Position numbers and translations under genes: made by a program
In this document: positions 45,735-54,776 of the stretch, piece after piece
Position numbering within the stretch: the stretch's first letter is position 1
Layout: every line of letters starts with the position of its first letter
The notes under the pieces: generated by a model
What the model saw: only the letters and a program-made list of their open reading frames with translations
What the model was told of the DNA's origin: nothing
The model's database searches: none
Origin: Pseudanabaena sp.
GTDB taxonomy: Bacteria; Cyanobacteriota; Cyanobacteriia; Pseudanabaenales; Pseudanabaenaceae
DNA: 64,000 nucleotides
Assembly: GCA_003249035.1 (NCBI GenBank)
Contig: QBMK01000002.1
Coordinates: 347,457-411,456 of the forward strand
Direction of reading: 5' to 3'

Positions 45735-46655
45735 ATGGACTTCAGCTTAACTCTTCCAACCTTTGTCATTACCTTACGTGAAGGCGTTGAAGCCGCCTTA
45801 GTGATTGGTATTGTCATGGCATATCTCAAACGTGCCAAGCGATCGCACCTCAATCGATGGGTATTTGCAGGTATCGGGGCTGGACTCATAGTTAGCGGAA
45901 TAGTCGGCATAATATTTAATTGGTTTATGCAGATCGTCGGTAGTAGTAATCCTTCTATATCACCGGTTTTTGAGCCATTACTCGAAGGAGTGTTTAGTGT
46001 TGCCGCGATCGTCATGTTGACTTGGATGTTGATCTGGATGACAAAACAGAGTCGGGCGATTAAAGGAGAAATTGAAGGTTCTTTATCGAATGTGTTAGGC
46101 AAAGGGAGAAAAGCTGGCCTAGGGATTTTCGGACTAATCTTATTTGCAATTTTGCGCGAAGGTTTTGAAGTAGTTTTATTTATTTCGGCAAAGTTCGAAG
46201 AAGGATTTATGCCTGCGCTCGGAGCCATAAGTGGAATCGCAGCCGCCACAGCGATCGCTTTTGCACTATTTAAATTTGGTGTTCAGATTAATATCCGTGC
46301 CTTTTTTAAAATCATGGGATTTATGCTGCTATCGATTGTTTCGGGCTTGGTAATCTCTGCTCTCGGACATTTCGATAATGCTTTACGGATTTTGTCTCAA
46401 AGCGATCGCAAGTCTGAATCAATTTGTTTTTATTATGAGCATTTTGTCCGAGAGCATTCTTGCGTCCTTGGCAATATGGTTTGGAATAGCAGCAAAGTAT
46501 TACCTGCCGAGAAATTCCCAGGAGCAATCCTCAGTTCATTATTTGGCTACACTGATAAACTTTATCTAGTCCAAGCGATAGCCTATGTGATGTTTTTTGC
46601 GATCGTCGGCACAATTTATTATCGAAGTTTAGGCGATCGCTTAAAAACAAAATAA
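45735..46655 (+). CDS. FTR1-family iron permease
   Basis: The protein has 306 residues with seven membrane helices. Two REGxE motifs typical of Ftr1 iron transporters are present: REGVE (residues 15-19) and REGFE (141-145). Such permeases move Fe(III) made by a coupled oxidase across the membrane, as in the yeast Fet3/Ftr1 pair. The oxidase and the HHH lipoprotein genes directly upstream fit this. The C-terminal half departs from the usual helix (NRKSESICFYYEHFV), suggesting divergence. Confidence 0.88.
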   Translation: MDFSLTLPTFVITLREGVEAALVIGIVMAYLKRAKRSHLNRWVFAGIGAGLIVSGIVGIIFNWFMQIVGSSNPSISPVFEPLLEGVFSVAAIVMLTWMLIWMTKQSRAIKGEIEGSLSNVLGKGRKAGLGIFGLILFAILREGFEVVLFISAKFEEGFMPALGAISGIAAATAIAFALFKFGVQINIRAFFKIMGFMLLSIVSGLVISALGHFDNALRILSQSDRKSESICFYYEHFVREHSCVLGNMVWNSSKVLPAEKFPGAILSSLFGYTDKLYLVQAIAYVMFFAIVGTIYYRSLGDRLKTK

Positions 46656-46690
46656 AAAAAGGGTTTCGCAAAGCGGAACCCTTTTTTATT
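46651..46690 (+). terminator. Terminator after ftr1
   Basis: AAAAAAAGGGTT-TCGC pairs with GCGGAACCCTTTTTT around a small loop, directly at the ftr1 stop codon region. Confidence 0.8.
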
Positions 46691-46777
46691 GAAAGGTTAA
46701 GTTTTAGCTGTTGCTTCCCGTAGCAAGCAAAACCTATGATGAGATCTAGGTGAACTCTAGTTTTTGAGGAAATTTTT

Positions 46778-47116
46778 ATGACTACCATCCGTGAAGTAAC
46801 TGGCGATCCTAATGAATTTTGGAGTGAAATAAGCTGGTCAGATATGACTAGTGCTGAGCAAGCACTCTGGTCACAATTAGGTTGGAGTGAAGAAAGTTGG
46901 GAAGATGAGGAAGATTTTCCTGAATGGGATGATTTATCCGATGAAGATAAAAAGCTTTGGGGCATCCTTGGCTGGACTCAAGCTAGCTGGGAGGGAGAAG
47001 ATGACATCCCTGAATCCGCAGAAAAACTCTGGGAAGACCTCACCAGTGAAGAGCAATCAGCAGCAACTCAGCTTGGCTATACCCAAGAAAAATGGGATGA
47101 CGACGAGGAAGTCTAA
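46778..47116 (+). CDS. Acidic Trp-rich repeat protein
   Basis: The protein has 112 residues made of three repeats of about 25-30 residues: WSDMTSAEQALWSQLGWSEE, WDDLSDEDKKLWGILGWTQ and WEDLTSEEQSAATQLGYTQE. Each unit has W..(L/M)(T/S).(E/D)(E/Q/D)..(L/A).(Q/I)LG(W/Y)....W. It is strongly acidic and looks like a small repeat scaffold. Related proteins occur in cyanobacteria; no function is known to me. It follows the ftr1 terminator and precedes composite repeats. Confidence 0.75.
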   Translation: MTTIREVTGDPNEFWSEISWSDMTSAEQALWSQLGWSEESWEDEEDFPEWDDLSDEDKKLWGILGWTQASWEGEDDIPESAEKLWEDLTSEEQSAATQLGYTQEKWDDDEEV

Positions 47117-47130
47117 GTCTCAAAAAAATA

Positions 47131-47244
47131 GTCCTACCAATTCACAAAAGTGTGACGACACTTTTGTGAATTAAAACCAAAACCCAGTCATTGATACCAA
47201 AGCACAAAATGGCGTAGCCATTTTGTGCTTTGGTATCAATGACT
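47131..47244. repeat. Composite two-hairpin repeat, copy B (inverse to copy A)
   Basis: Hairpin 47139-47153/47158-47172 (15 bp, 4-base loop) is followed by a second, 28-bp perfect hairpin 47186-47213/47217-47244 with a three-base loop (GGC GTA GCC tip). Read on the minus strand the order is tip hairpin, ACTGGGTTT, then the AATTCACAAAAGT hairpin and AATTGGTA, exactly as in 27900-27995. It lies between the acidic repeat gene and tRNA-Leu. Confidence 0.85.
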
Positions 47245-47336
47245 GTTCGTTGACTATGTTTTTTTAGCGATCACTATAATTTTAAAATTTCCGATCATAA
47301 ATTTACCCATTTCGCGTTAGAATAGCAAAGCTCTTC

Positions 47337-47419
47337 GGGGGTATGGCGGAATGGTAGACGCTACGGACTTAAAATCCGTTGATCGTAAGGTCGTAAGGGT
47401 TCAAGTCCCTTTACCCCCA
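47337..47419 (+). tRNA. tRNA-Leu(UAA)
   Basis: 83 nt cloverleaf: acceptor GGGGGTA (47337-47343) with TACCCCC (47412-47418), anticodon loop CTTAAAA giving anticodon TAA, a long class-II variable arm, and T-arm AAGGG-TTCAAGT-CCCTT. CCA is not encoded. It has no intron, although tRNA-Leu(UAA) of many cyanobacteria carries a group I intron in the anticodon loop. It decodes UUA and UUG. Confidence 0.95.
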
Positions 47420-47476
47420 CTTCTCTTTCCTAAGCAAAACATGGTATCGCGGCAATGTAAGTTTTGCTTAGGACAT

Positions 47477-47531
47477 AAAACCCAAATAAGTGAAGGCGGC
47501 ACTTCGTGCCGCCTTCACTTATTCGGGTTTT
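47477..47531. repeat. Long palindrome related to the composite repeat (copy C)
   Basis: Arms 47481-47502 and 47506-47527 (22 bp with one mismatch, extending to 26 bp) with a three-base loop. It is followed by GGGTTTTGAATTGGTATCAAG, the outer end of copies A and B without their AATTCACAAAAGT hairpin. It sits between tRNA-Leu and the DUF350 gene and may also stop the tRNA transcript. Confidence 0.75.
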
Positions 47532-47548
47532 GAATTGGTATCAAGCGA

Positions 47549-48412
47549 CTAAAATGCCCATGAGACTAAGAAAGAACTAACGATATAGGTAAATGCTTCG
47601 ATAAAACCTACACCCAAGTTTGGCGTTTCTTGCTTGGCAATTTCGTCAGATATTTTGACTCCTGGAACAAGAATCAAATCGGCTAGCCACCGAATCACTG
47701 CTAATAAAATTAACCCGCCGCCCAAAGCGATGCCGTAGAGAGAAAAGCTTACTGTCCAGTTCTCAAACTCTGGAATAAAGGCATTGCGAATGACAATAGC
47801 CACGCCAACGATCGCACCTGCAAAGGCAACCCCAGCAGCAGGATTGTTTCGCTTGGTGATTTCACCATAGACATCATAAGCAGCGATTCGGGGATAGATG
47901 ATACTTACTAAAATCAAAACACCTAACCCCAAAAGCCAACAGACCACACCCACAAATAAATTGCCGCTATCACCGCCGAGAGCGCTACTAAGTATCAGCC
48001 CATTGCCAATATGACAAGCTGCTTCCAAGCTTCCAGCACCAACATTATGTTCTTCACGGACTTCTCTCGCACAGTCACATCGCCGTAAAATCGTAAAATC
48101 GCAGATCCAAGCTCCAGCAAGCATTAATAAAATGGAAAACGCTCCATAACTAGCTAAGTTAATCAATACATCTTGCCAAGAGGAACTAGTTCTGGTTAAT
48201 GTTCCACCCATAGCGATCGCAATGCCCATGTAATAACCGACTAGGGCGATCGCAACAGCAGGATTATCGCGAACAAAAAGCTGGAGATTAAGATTCATGC
48301 GGCGAAATAGCTTTTGGTAAGCAAGCTGTCCGAGCCAGAATAGAGCAAACCCTAAAAGCAGTTCCATCACTACTAGAGGAATGCGATTTATCTCTTGCAA
48401 AATTCTTTCCAT
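47549..48412 (-). CDS. DUF350 membrane protein
   Basis: About 287 residues from ATG 48412 (the frame is open to 48442). Seven to eight membrane helices form two related DUF350 halves: NPAVAIALVGYYMGIAIAMG and NPAAGVAFAGAIVGVAIVIR. DUF350 proteins are often next to SpeE-like, DUF4178, PspA and ATP-grasp genes in bacteria, a neighbourhood linked to membrane stress. Here FemAB, SpeE-like and DUF4178 genes lie upstream on the same strand. Confidence 0.82.
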   Translation of the reverse strand: MERILQEINRIPLVVMELLLGFALFWLGQLAYQKLFRRMNLNLQLFVRDNPAVAIALVGYYMGIAIAMGGTLTRTSSSWQDVLINLASYGAFSILLMLAGAWICDFTILRRCDCAREVREEHNVGAGSLEAACHIGNGLILSSALGGDSGNLFVGVVCWLLGLGVLILVSIIYPRIAAYDVYGEITKRNNPAAGVAFAGAIVGVAIVIRNAFIPEFENWTVSFSLYGIALGGGLILLAVIRWLADLILVPGVKISDEIAKQETPNLGVGFIEAFTYIVSSFLVSWAF

Positions 48413-48436
48413 ACTCAAGCTTCTCCAGTATATGCC

Positions 48437-48473
48437 AATCATTTGTGTCTGCCATCGGCAGACACAAATGATT
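48437..48473 (-). repeat. 17-bp palindrome between femAB-like and DUF350 genes
   Basis: Arms 48437-48453 and 48457-48473, perfect with a three-base loop. It overlaps the stop region of the femAB-like gene and precedes the DUF350 start; possible attenuator or repeat. Confidence 0.75.
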
Positions 48474-49515
48474 AAAGTTTCTCTAGTAGTCCTATGATTG
48501 TATCTGCTAAGCGATCGTAGAAGACATAGTCATACGCGCCGATAGTTTTGGCGATCGCGCCGCCAAACTGTTGCTTAAACCGCGAAAATTGAAAATAGGG
48601 ATGATTGGGGTCAGTAGTGAATCCATAAAAATCATAGATCTTGCAACTTCTAGCTTTCGCTCGTTCCATAGCTGCCCAGTGAATCGCATAACTTGCCATC
48701 ACATGGGGATGCTTAGTACTTCGTCCGCCGTACAGATAGGTACAGCGATCGCCCCAGTAGATTACGAGAATCACCGCTAATGCTTCACCTTGCCAGCTAG
48801 CTATCCCTATTTCTGCCATATTTGCTGGAAATAAAGTTTGGCAAAGGTTGATAAAAAAGCCAAAGGGTTCACCAAAAAAATTTTGCCGTTGTGAAGTTTC
48901 CCAGAACAGGTCGTAAAACAAAGCGATCGCATCATCATCTTGGCGGAATTCGGTAGTTACGCCATAGCGCCAACTGAGGCGCAAATTGTAACGTCCCTTA
49001 GTCTGCATCTGGGCAAGGAGTTGCTCAGTCGTCAGTTGCAGGTCGATCAACAGAGTGTCCGTAGGCATGAGATCGGCAGGCGATCGCACAAAATCTGCAG
49101 GTAGCCACTGCGGTTTGCATTCCCACAAAGGCTCAATGCGTAAGGCAATAATGCTGGTACTAAATGATTCGCTATACTCATAAGCCAACTGTTCAGCGGC
49201 TTCCAATAATAATTGCATTCCCATAGTTGCCCATTCTGGTGCGAGAATTGCCCCCCCTGCTGCCAATAGAATGTTCGCTCCTCCTAACTGCGGATAAAGA
49301 TAGAAGATACAACCCCCAACCAAGTTTTCAGAAGTGCATTCTGGTGTTGAGTCCAGACCGCAAAGCAATCCATACCGCCAAGTCTTGTAGCCCTGTAGTT
49401 CTTTGAAATCTGCCCAAGTCCATGACTGCATGAAACAGCTATGTGGATTGGCTTTGACCATGCCATCCCAAGCAAGTCGATCGCGATCGGATAATAATTC
49501 TAGATGTAAATTCAC
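48472..49515 (-). CDS. FemAB-like peptidyltransferase
   Basis: The protein has 347 residues with two GNAT-fold halves of the FemABX family: HSCFMQSWTWADFKELQGYK at the start, and FYDLFWETSQRQNFFGEPFGF, then LAVILVIYWGDRCTYLYGG and ASYAIHWAAMERAKARSCK. FemABX enzymes add amino acids from aminoacyl-tRNA to peptidoglycan precursors; cyanobacterial homologues are poorly characterised. It lies between DUF350 and the SpeE-like gene. Confidence 0.82.
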   Translation of the reverse strand: MNLHLELLSDRDRLAWDGMVKANPHSCFMQSWTWADFKELQGYKTWRYGLLCGLDSTPECTSENLVGGCIFYLYPQLGGANILLAAGGAILAPEWATMGMQLLLEAAEQLAYEYSESFSTSIIALRIEPLWECKPQWLPADFVRSPADLMPTDTLLIDLQLTTEQLLAQMQTKGRYNLRLSWRYGVTTEFRQDDDAIALFYDLFWETSQRQNFFGEPFGFFINLCQTLFPANMAEIGIASWQGEALAVILVIYWGDRCTYLYGGRSTKHPHVMASYAIHWAAMERAKARSCKIYDFYGFTTDPNHPYFQFSRFKQQFGGAIAKTIGAYDYVFYDRLADTIIGLLEKL

Positions 49516-49576
49516 AATCTCGCCTGAGTTTAAGATGATTATGGGAGCCAGTCTCTTTGAGACTAACTCTCATAAA

Positions 49577-51094
49577 TTATTTGGACTTTGAATCTCCATA
49601 CAAACTAGATAACCACACTGCCCCAATGGTCGTCATGACAAATCCAACCCCAAATCTAGCATCATCGATGCTTGAGGAACCAGAGGAGCCTTTGGCAAAT
49701 ACAGAATCAGGGGCGATCAGATTTGCGACTAACATTGTAACTGTGAGAGAAATTAACAACTTGGTTGAGGTAGAAAATTGAAATGTTTCGGAACCAATGC
49801 GGTTAAGAGCTACATCATTACTTTCTTCAATCTGCTCCTCTTGATTTTCAGACTTCATCTTAGTCAATAATTGCTTGAGATCCGAGATCGCTTGTGGTGG
49901 TAGATCCTTACCCCTTGTAATTATGCGATCCAGTAAGCGGGGCAAATTAATCTGTCCTAGGAGTTGTGGTACGGAACCTAACCAAGAAGCGGTCATTCTG
50001 GGCGTATGGTAAGAATTCTGAACTGGTAAAAGCTTCTGAAAGTCGGGATGCAATTTTTGCATTTGCTCTAACCACAGCTTTACTAGAGAATCTAACCGCA
50101 GCGGATCGATCTCTAGAGATCGCATCCAAGACTGACTGAGGTGGTTGATTTCCTGTGCGTCATCAAGATCGAGAAAGTCTATATTTCGATCCGTCGATTC
50201 GATAATGTTTGGATGAGGATTGAGGAGATAATAGAGTAACTGTGGCGCTTTCAGACTATGGATATTAACGGCAAACCGCTGCACAGCGATCGCATCGGCA
50301 AAGCTAAAAGCGGCTAATAGGGAATCGAGATTAAGCGATCGCAACCCATCGGGTAAATGGATGTTGGTGAGTTCAGCTTTGGTAATCGCCTGATCGTTAG
50401 CAGCTAGCAAAAAACCCCAATTGCCATAACCATGCTGATGGAATGAGGGAATGCATACCTGCATCGGTTTAGCGATCGCCCCTGCACTCCACATCGTCTG
50501 ATACATACACCAGAAGCCTGAAGTATTGAGATCGGGAGAGACGGCATTCTCGGCGATGAGCCCTTGCGGATGGAGGACTTGTCGGACAAGCTGAAACCAT
50601 TCTTGACTATGTACACGGGTTTCTTCTAGAGATGTTGGATAGGTAAAGTCACAGATGACGACATGATAGAGATCGTCAGATTTGGCTATATTTTGAATGC
50701 GATCGCTCAAAAACAAAAAGGCATCTTGGCAGTGAATGTTAACCTTGCGATCGCTCAAACTATTATGGTTAAAAGGAGCAAAAACTGTTTTGCCAAGTTC
50801 CAATACTTCAAGATTGAAGTCTACTAAATCAATAGAACTCACTTCTGGAAATCGCAACACATCTCTAGCCGCTAGCCCATCGCCACCACCACAAATTAAG
50901 ACTTTCAATCCCTCGTTTGGTGAGTTGCCTTGGGATATAGATAAATCTAAAAACCGTCTTACTGCTAATGCGATCGCAGGAACAACTAAATATTCATGAT
51001 AAATCTGTTCGTCTTCCGTATGAAACTGCAATTCGCCGTTGATATAGAAAGCCAGCCCGTTCGGACAATGTTCAATAAATAATGAAGCTAGCAT
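49577..51094 (-). CDS. Spermidine synthase-like (SpeE fold) protein with membrane C-terminus
   Basis: The protein has 505 residues. The aminopropyltransferase-like Rossmann domain (about 60-235) has LKVLICGGGDGLAARDVL, an Asp-rich strand VDFN and ICDFTYPTSLEETR. A long linker (about 240-420) is unique. Two hydrophobic segments at the C-terminus (about 430-460 and 475-495) would anchor it in a membrane. Classical polyamine synthases are about 280 residues and soluble, so this is the fused variant that travels with DUF4178 and DUF350 genes. Whether it makes polyamines is unknown. Confidence 0.8.
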   Translation of the reverse strand: MLASLFIEHCPNGLAFYINGELQFHTEDEQIYHEYLVVPAIALAVRRFLDLSISQGNSPNEGLKVLICGGGDGLAARDVLRFPEVSSIDLVDFNLEVLELGKTVFAPFNHNSLSDRKVNIHCQDAFLFLSDRIQNIAKSDDLYHVVICDFTYPTSLEETRVHSQEWFQLVRQVLHPQGLIAENAVSPDLNTSGFWCMYQTMWSAGAIAKPMQVCIPSFHQHGYGNWGFLLAANDQAITKAELTNIHLPDGLRSLNLDSLLAAFSFADAIAVQRFAVNIHSLKAPQLLYYLLNPHPNIIESTDRNIDFLDLDDAQEINHLSQSWMRSLEIDPLRLDSLVKLWLEQMQKLHPDFQKLLPVQNSYHTPRMTASWLGSVPQLLGQINLPRLLDRIITRGKDLPPQAISDLKQLLTKMKSENQEEQIEESNDVALNRIGSETFQFSTSTKLLISLTVTMLVANLIAPDSVFAKGSSGSSSIDDARFGVGFVMTTIGAVWLSSLYGDSKSK

Positions 51095-51097
51095 ACC

Positions 51098-51763
51098 CTA
51101 CCAAATCTCCAAAATCATTAGGAATATACCGCCGATAGTTAAAGCCCAAGCCATTAAAAGCTGAAGTGACTTCTGCTCTGATTTACTTAAGCCCTTACGA
51201 GGACTTATGAAACTTGCCTTCTTTGTGTCGGTCTTTACTTCTGAAAAGTCTTGAGGGTTGACTTTTTTTGTGGAATAGAAATGGATCGCGCCATCTTCCC
51301 AAGCCTCGATCGCTAAATTCCACAGATGGTCTTGATCCCAATAATCCCATGTAGTTCGGGAAGCTTTTCCTGCATCGCTCTTATATTTACCATCAGTTTT
51401 TGACTCAAAATAGAATTCTCTGCCTAATGCTCGTAAATGTGGATAGGGTTGTTTGCCCTCACGCATCACTTGCCACATTGTAAATTGGATATTATCGCTT
51501 AAGTTATCGCTAGAAACACTAGAGCCACTAATTTCTTCAGATAAATACCAGTTAACCAAGGTAGCGGGATTCTCCGGATCGACTTCTCGCAGCAAATAGT
51601 ACGATCTAGCACTTTTAGTTTTCAGCAGCCATTCTTCGGTAGCATAGCCCTTGTCGTCATCATAGGAACTGTAGTCTGCAACTTCCCACTGGACACCCCC
51701 ATAGGTAACGCGATCGCCTGCGCGTAGTTGCTGTAGTTGGGCTTGAGTAAACACACTAGGCAT
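51098..51763 (-). CDS. DUF4178 protein with C-terminal membrane anchor
   Basis: The protein has 221 residues. A soluble DUF4178 domain (about 8-165: LRAGDRVTYGGVQWEVAD, EWLLKTKSARSYYLLREVDP) is followed by a single C-terminal membrane helix (about 200-219). Its stop is 3 bases before the SpeE-like start, so both are one transcript. Function unknown; DUF4178 is a companion of membrane-stress and polyamine-like operons. Confidence 0.82.
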   Translation of the reverse strand: MPSVFTQAQLQQLRAGDRVTYGGVQWEVADYSSYDDDKGYATEEWLLKTKSARSYYLLREVDPENPATLVNWYLSEEISGSSVSSDNLSDNIQFTMWQVMREGKQPYPHLRALGREFYFESKTDGKYKSDAGKASRTTWDYWDQDHLWNLAIEAWEDGAIHFYSTKKVNPQDFSEVKTDTKKASFISPRKGLSKSEQKSLQLLMAWALTIGGIFLMILEIW

Positions 51764-52036
51764 AGAATGAAACTCTTTGGAGTTGCTAAACTACTAAGAA
51801 TAATATATGCGTTAGCGCTACTAATTCAGAAATCTAGAAATTTATATTTATTTTTGTCAGATATTCGTTACGCCTAGCCGAGGAGTTGACGTGCGAAGAA
51901 AGTCAAAAAACAATTCAACCTCCTTCATCTATCCTACTTTTTTGGGAACCCGATTGGCGGTAGGCTTTCTTGAAATAGCGATCGCAATTTCTGGAAATTC
52001 TGGACGTTCAGCGATCTCCTCCAACAAACTTTTAGT

Positions 52037-52079
52037 AGATAGAAAAGGAGTGTCGCAACGCGACATTCCTTTTCTATCT
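52037..52079. terminator. 20-bp palindrome at the end of der
   Basis: Arms 52037-52056 and 52060-52079 with a three-base loop and a single G-U pair, overlapping the der stop codon. It is A-rich on one side and T-rich on the other, so it may stop the der transcript (minus strand). Confidence 0.75.
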
Positions 52080-53432
52080 GAGAGCAGAGTTTTTCGACTT
52101 TTCGACTTCGCGATCTTTTTTGCCGCGCCAGATAAATCGTAGCGGAGTACCTTCAAAGCCTAGGGTTTTGCGAAACTGATTTTCGATGAAACGTTTGTAA
52201 TTATCGTTAAAACGATGCGGATCGTTGACGAAGAGAATCACTGTCGGGGGACTATCAGAAATTTGAGTGCAGTAATAGACTTTGCCCTGCTTACCGCCGC
52301 GACTCGTTGGCGGAGCATGCCACGTAACGGCTTCATTGAGCGCTTCATTTAAAATTGCCGTAGGAACGCGACGTTTGTGTTGCTCGGCTGCAGTATCTAC
52401 GCGCTCAAGAATTTGCTCAACTCTCTGACCTGTGACCGCACTCACAAAGATAATCGGCGCATATTCCACAAACATCAGTCTACTCTTCACATCGGCGGTG
52501 TAGTCGTAAATTGTGTAAGAATCTTTTTCAATCGCATCCCATTTATTGACCACGATTACGCAAGCTTTGCCTTCGTCATTAATCCGCCCTGCAAGTTTTT
52601 GATCTTGATCGGTAACACCATCAAGAGCATCGATTACAAGCAAAACCACATCAGAGCGACCAATCGCTTTAAAAGCGCGGTTGATGCTAAAAAACTCAAT
52701 GCCGTAATCAATATTCTTTTTCCGACGTACACCCGCAGTATCAATCAAGCGATATTTCTTGCCATTGCGTTCGACCGACATATCGATCGCATCGCGGGTC
52801 GTACCAGATATTGGGCTAACAATGCTGCGGTTCTCGCCAATAAATGCATTCAGTAAGCTGGATTTACCGACATTGGGACGACCAATAATCGCTACTTTGA
52901 TTTCGTCGCTTTCCTTAACTACTTCTTCGGGCGGGGGTAAATGCTTAACTAACTCGTCTAATAATTCGCCAGTACCGTTTCCATGAATCCCTGACATTGG
53001 AATTGGCTCACCTAATCCCAAGTTCCAAAATTCTGCTGCAAGTGACAGCCCAAATTTGGAGCCTTCGCATTTGTTTACGGCTAGTAACACTGGAATATTC
53101 TGACGCCGCAACCAGCCACCTAGTTGCTCATCAGCATCGGTGATTCCTGCCATACCATCTACAACAAAAATTACTGCAGCCGATTCACGAATGGCAATCT
53201 CCGCCTGTTCGCGAATCATGGGTAAAAATTCAGTTTCGTCGTCAAATACCAATCCACCTGTATCAACAACTTGAAACTCATGTGCGCCCCAAAAACATTC
53301 GCGATAGACGCGATCGCGGGTTACACCAGGTTGATCGAAGACGATCGCATATTGCTCACCTGACAAACGGTTTACGAGCGTAGATTTGCCCACATTGGGG
53401 CGACCGACAACGGCAACAATCGGTAACGACAT
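52074..53432 (-). CDS. der: GTPase Der
   Basis: About 452 residues from ATG 53432; the frame is open 10 codons further. Two tandem GTPase domains are clear: [18 protein letters not shown], then the second P-loop [18 protein letters not shown]; both G3 (DTGG, DTAG) and G4 (NKCE, NKWD) motifs are present. A KH-like C-terminal domain follows. It is an essential 50S ribosome assembly GTPase. A hairpin overlaps its stop codon. Confidence 0.95.
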   Translation of the reverse strand: MSLPIVAVVGRPNVGKSTLVNRLSGEQYAIVFDQPGVTRDRVYRECFWGAHEFQVVDTGGLVFDDETEFLPMIREQAEIAIRESAAVIFVVDGMAGITDADEQLGGWLRRQNIPVLLAVNKCEGSKFGLSLAAEFWNLGLGEPIPMSGIHGNGTGELLDELVKHLPPPEEVVKESDEIKVAIIGRPNVGKSSLLNAFIGENRSIVSPISGTTRDAIDMSVERNGKKYRLIDTAGVRRKKNIDYGIEFFSINRAFKAIGRSDVVLLVIDALDGVTDQDQKLAGRINDEGKACVIVVNKWDAIEKDSYTIYDYTADVKSRLMFVEYAPIIFVSAVTGQRVEQILERVDTAAEQHKRRVPTAILNEALNEAVTWHAPPTSRGGKQGKVYYCTQISDSPPTVILFVNDPHRFNDNYKRFIENQFRKTLGFEGTPLRFIWRGKKDREVEKSKNSALR

Positions 53433-53769
53433 AGCTTTACATTTTTGGAATTCCGAACTCACTACAATAACGTTAAATTACTGCGATAGTCAATACATTT
53501 CTTTTTTGCAATTTCAATTTAAAAAATCAAAGAAGAATATTTAATAACCAAAACCTAAAACTAATATGAATCGACAAAGACTTTGACATCGGTCTAATTC
53601 ACTGTGGCTTTGAGTAGATTTTTGCGTTCTTGATTGGAAAGTTGATGAGATTGTATCAATGTTCTATCTACTAAATGCGATCGCTATTACTGCGATTAAT
53701 GATTTCTAAGCGGATCGCCGCACAATATCTTTGAACGAAACAGATATTTCTAACGGGTGTATTGCTTCT

Positions 53770-53906
53770 GTATAACGGCTGCGTTCATCGGCGCTGAAAC
53801 TATGTAATGCATTTTAACCACAACAGCTTAATTGAGCGGATAAAAGCATAATATTTTGCTCTCAAACAAATATTACGCTTTTGTCTGTTCCAATGATCTG
53901 TCATAC
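53770..53906. repeat. attC-like imperfect palindrome (137 bp)
   Basis: Ends GTATAAC (53770-53776) and GTCATAC (53900-53906) are inverse partial complements, like the R'' and R' boxes of integron attC sites. The interior folds as a hairpin (AAAAGC..TAATATT arms, 53844-53884). The outer flank 53751-53776 (TAACGGGTGTATTGCTTC then TATAACG) is repeated at 55994-56019 beside the other palindrome. No integrase of the IntI type is in the window, so this is an inference. Confidence 0.5.
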
Positions 53907-53909
53907 TCC

Positions 53910-53936
53910 GATCGCATACCAATTCCTCAACTTTGC
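53910..53936. repeat. Dispersed copy of the 79-bp repeat core
   Basis: CGATCGCATACCAATTCCT and the CAACTTTGCG that follows match the core of the tandem units at 55649-55945. It lies 3' of the methyltransferase gene. Confidence 0.6.
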
Positions 53937-53994
53937 GGCGGGACGCATCCTTAAAGGATTCGCTAATTACTTCACCAAACTCAACAACATTAAA

Positions 53995-54585
53995 TTAAAG
54001 CTTTTGCCAGATCAATGAGTAACGCCAGAATATATGTCTTTGGAGGCGACAACCAGGAATTAAAGTATTTGCCATTACCTTGATTTCCTTGAGTGACAAC
54101 TGAGCAGGACGTAATGGAGCAACTTTTCTTGGCATTACAGTTGATGCATGATGCCAGCTTGAATAAAAGAGATTGAAAGGAATTGAGATGAGGCTATACA
54201 TATAATCCAAAATCGTCCGCTCTCGGTAAAGCCCAAGAATGATTAGCTTACCAGATGGTCGAAGAAGTCTCTTTATCTTTTTTAAGGCTACTTCCAAATC
54301 CATGTGGTGCAATGAAGCAATAGAGACGATCGCGTCGTAGGAGTCTTTGGGTAAGTCAGCTTCAAGAAAGTCAGCGTGTTGATAAAAAATATTGGAGGCA
54401 CTATGCTGGGTTGATGCCTCTTTTAGAATTGCTGCATCTGCATCTAGAGCATCGACGATCTCCGCTCTTTCCGCAAGTTTCAATGCAAGAAGTCCAAGTC
54501 CGCAACCTATATCTAATGCACGCTCGATCTTGCTTGGAAACTGGCACAGCAGATAATTATGGAAATGAGAATTGTGATCCCACAT
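53995..54585 (-). CDS. Class I SAM-dependent methyltransferase
   Basis: The protein has 196 residues. The start is YLLCQFPSKIERALDIGCGLGLLALKL (motif I with SAM-binding Gly), then VDALDADAAIL and YDAIVSIASLHHMDLE. The C-terminal half is basic and helical. It is the small orphan type often carried on gene cassettes and islands. The substrate is unknown. Base composition is similar to its neighbours. Confidence 0.85.
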   Translation of the reverse strand: MWDHNSHFHNYLLCQFPSKIERALDIGCGLGLLALKLAERAEIVDALDADAAILKEASTQHSASNIFYQHADFLEADLPKDSYDAIVSIASLHHMDLEVALKKIKRLLRPSGKLIILGLYRERTILDYMYSLISIPFNLFYSSWHHASTVMPRKVAPLRPAQLSLKEIKVMANTLIPGCRLQRHIFWRYSLIWQKL

Positions 54586-54729
54586 TTTTCGAGAAAGAAC
54601 TAAGTCTTAACAGATGTTGTAAAGAAATTGCAGTTTGTTTACCTTTTCAAAGGCAAATTACCGCAGACAGATAATTAAGTCAAGTGCGATCGCCTCAATT
54701 ATTTATCTGCTAAAAGGGTTGCTATAAGC

Positions 54730-54766
54730 GATCGCAGTATCAATTCCTTAACTTTGCGATCGCCAA
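54730..54766. repeat. Second dispersed copy of the repeat core
   Basis: GATCGCAGTATCAATTCCTT and the AACTTTGCGATCGCCAA that follows match the tandem-repeat core. It lies just beyond the stop of the nucleotidyltransferase pair. Confidence 0.65.
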
Positions 54767-54776
54767 CTCTAGTTCA

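Larger units (their letters stand above)
53463..53994. other. Accessory-island entry, no gene
   Basis: No coding frame of worth. It holds a large imperfect palindrome (53770-53906) described separately, a conserved 27-bp flank beside it, and a HIP1-containing repeat copy near 53910. Confidence 0.5.
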
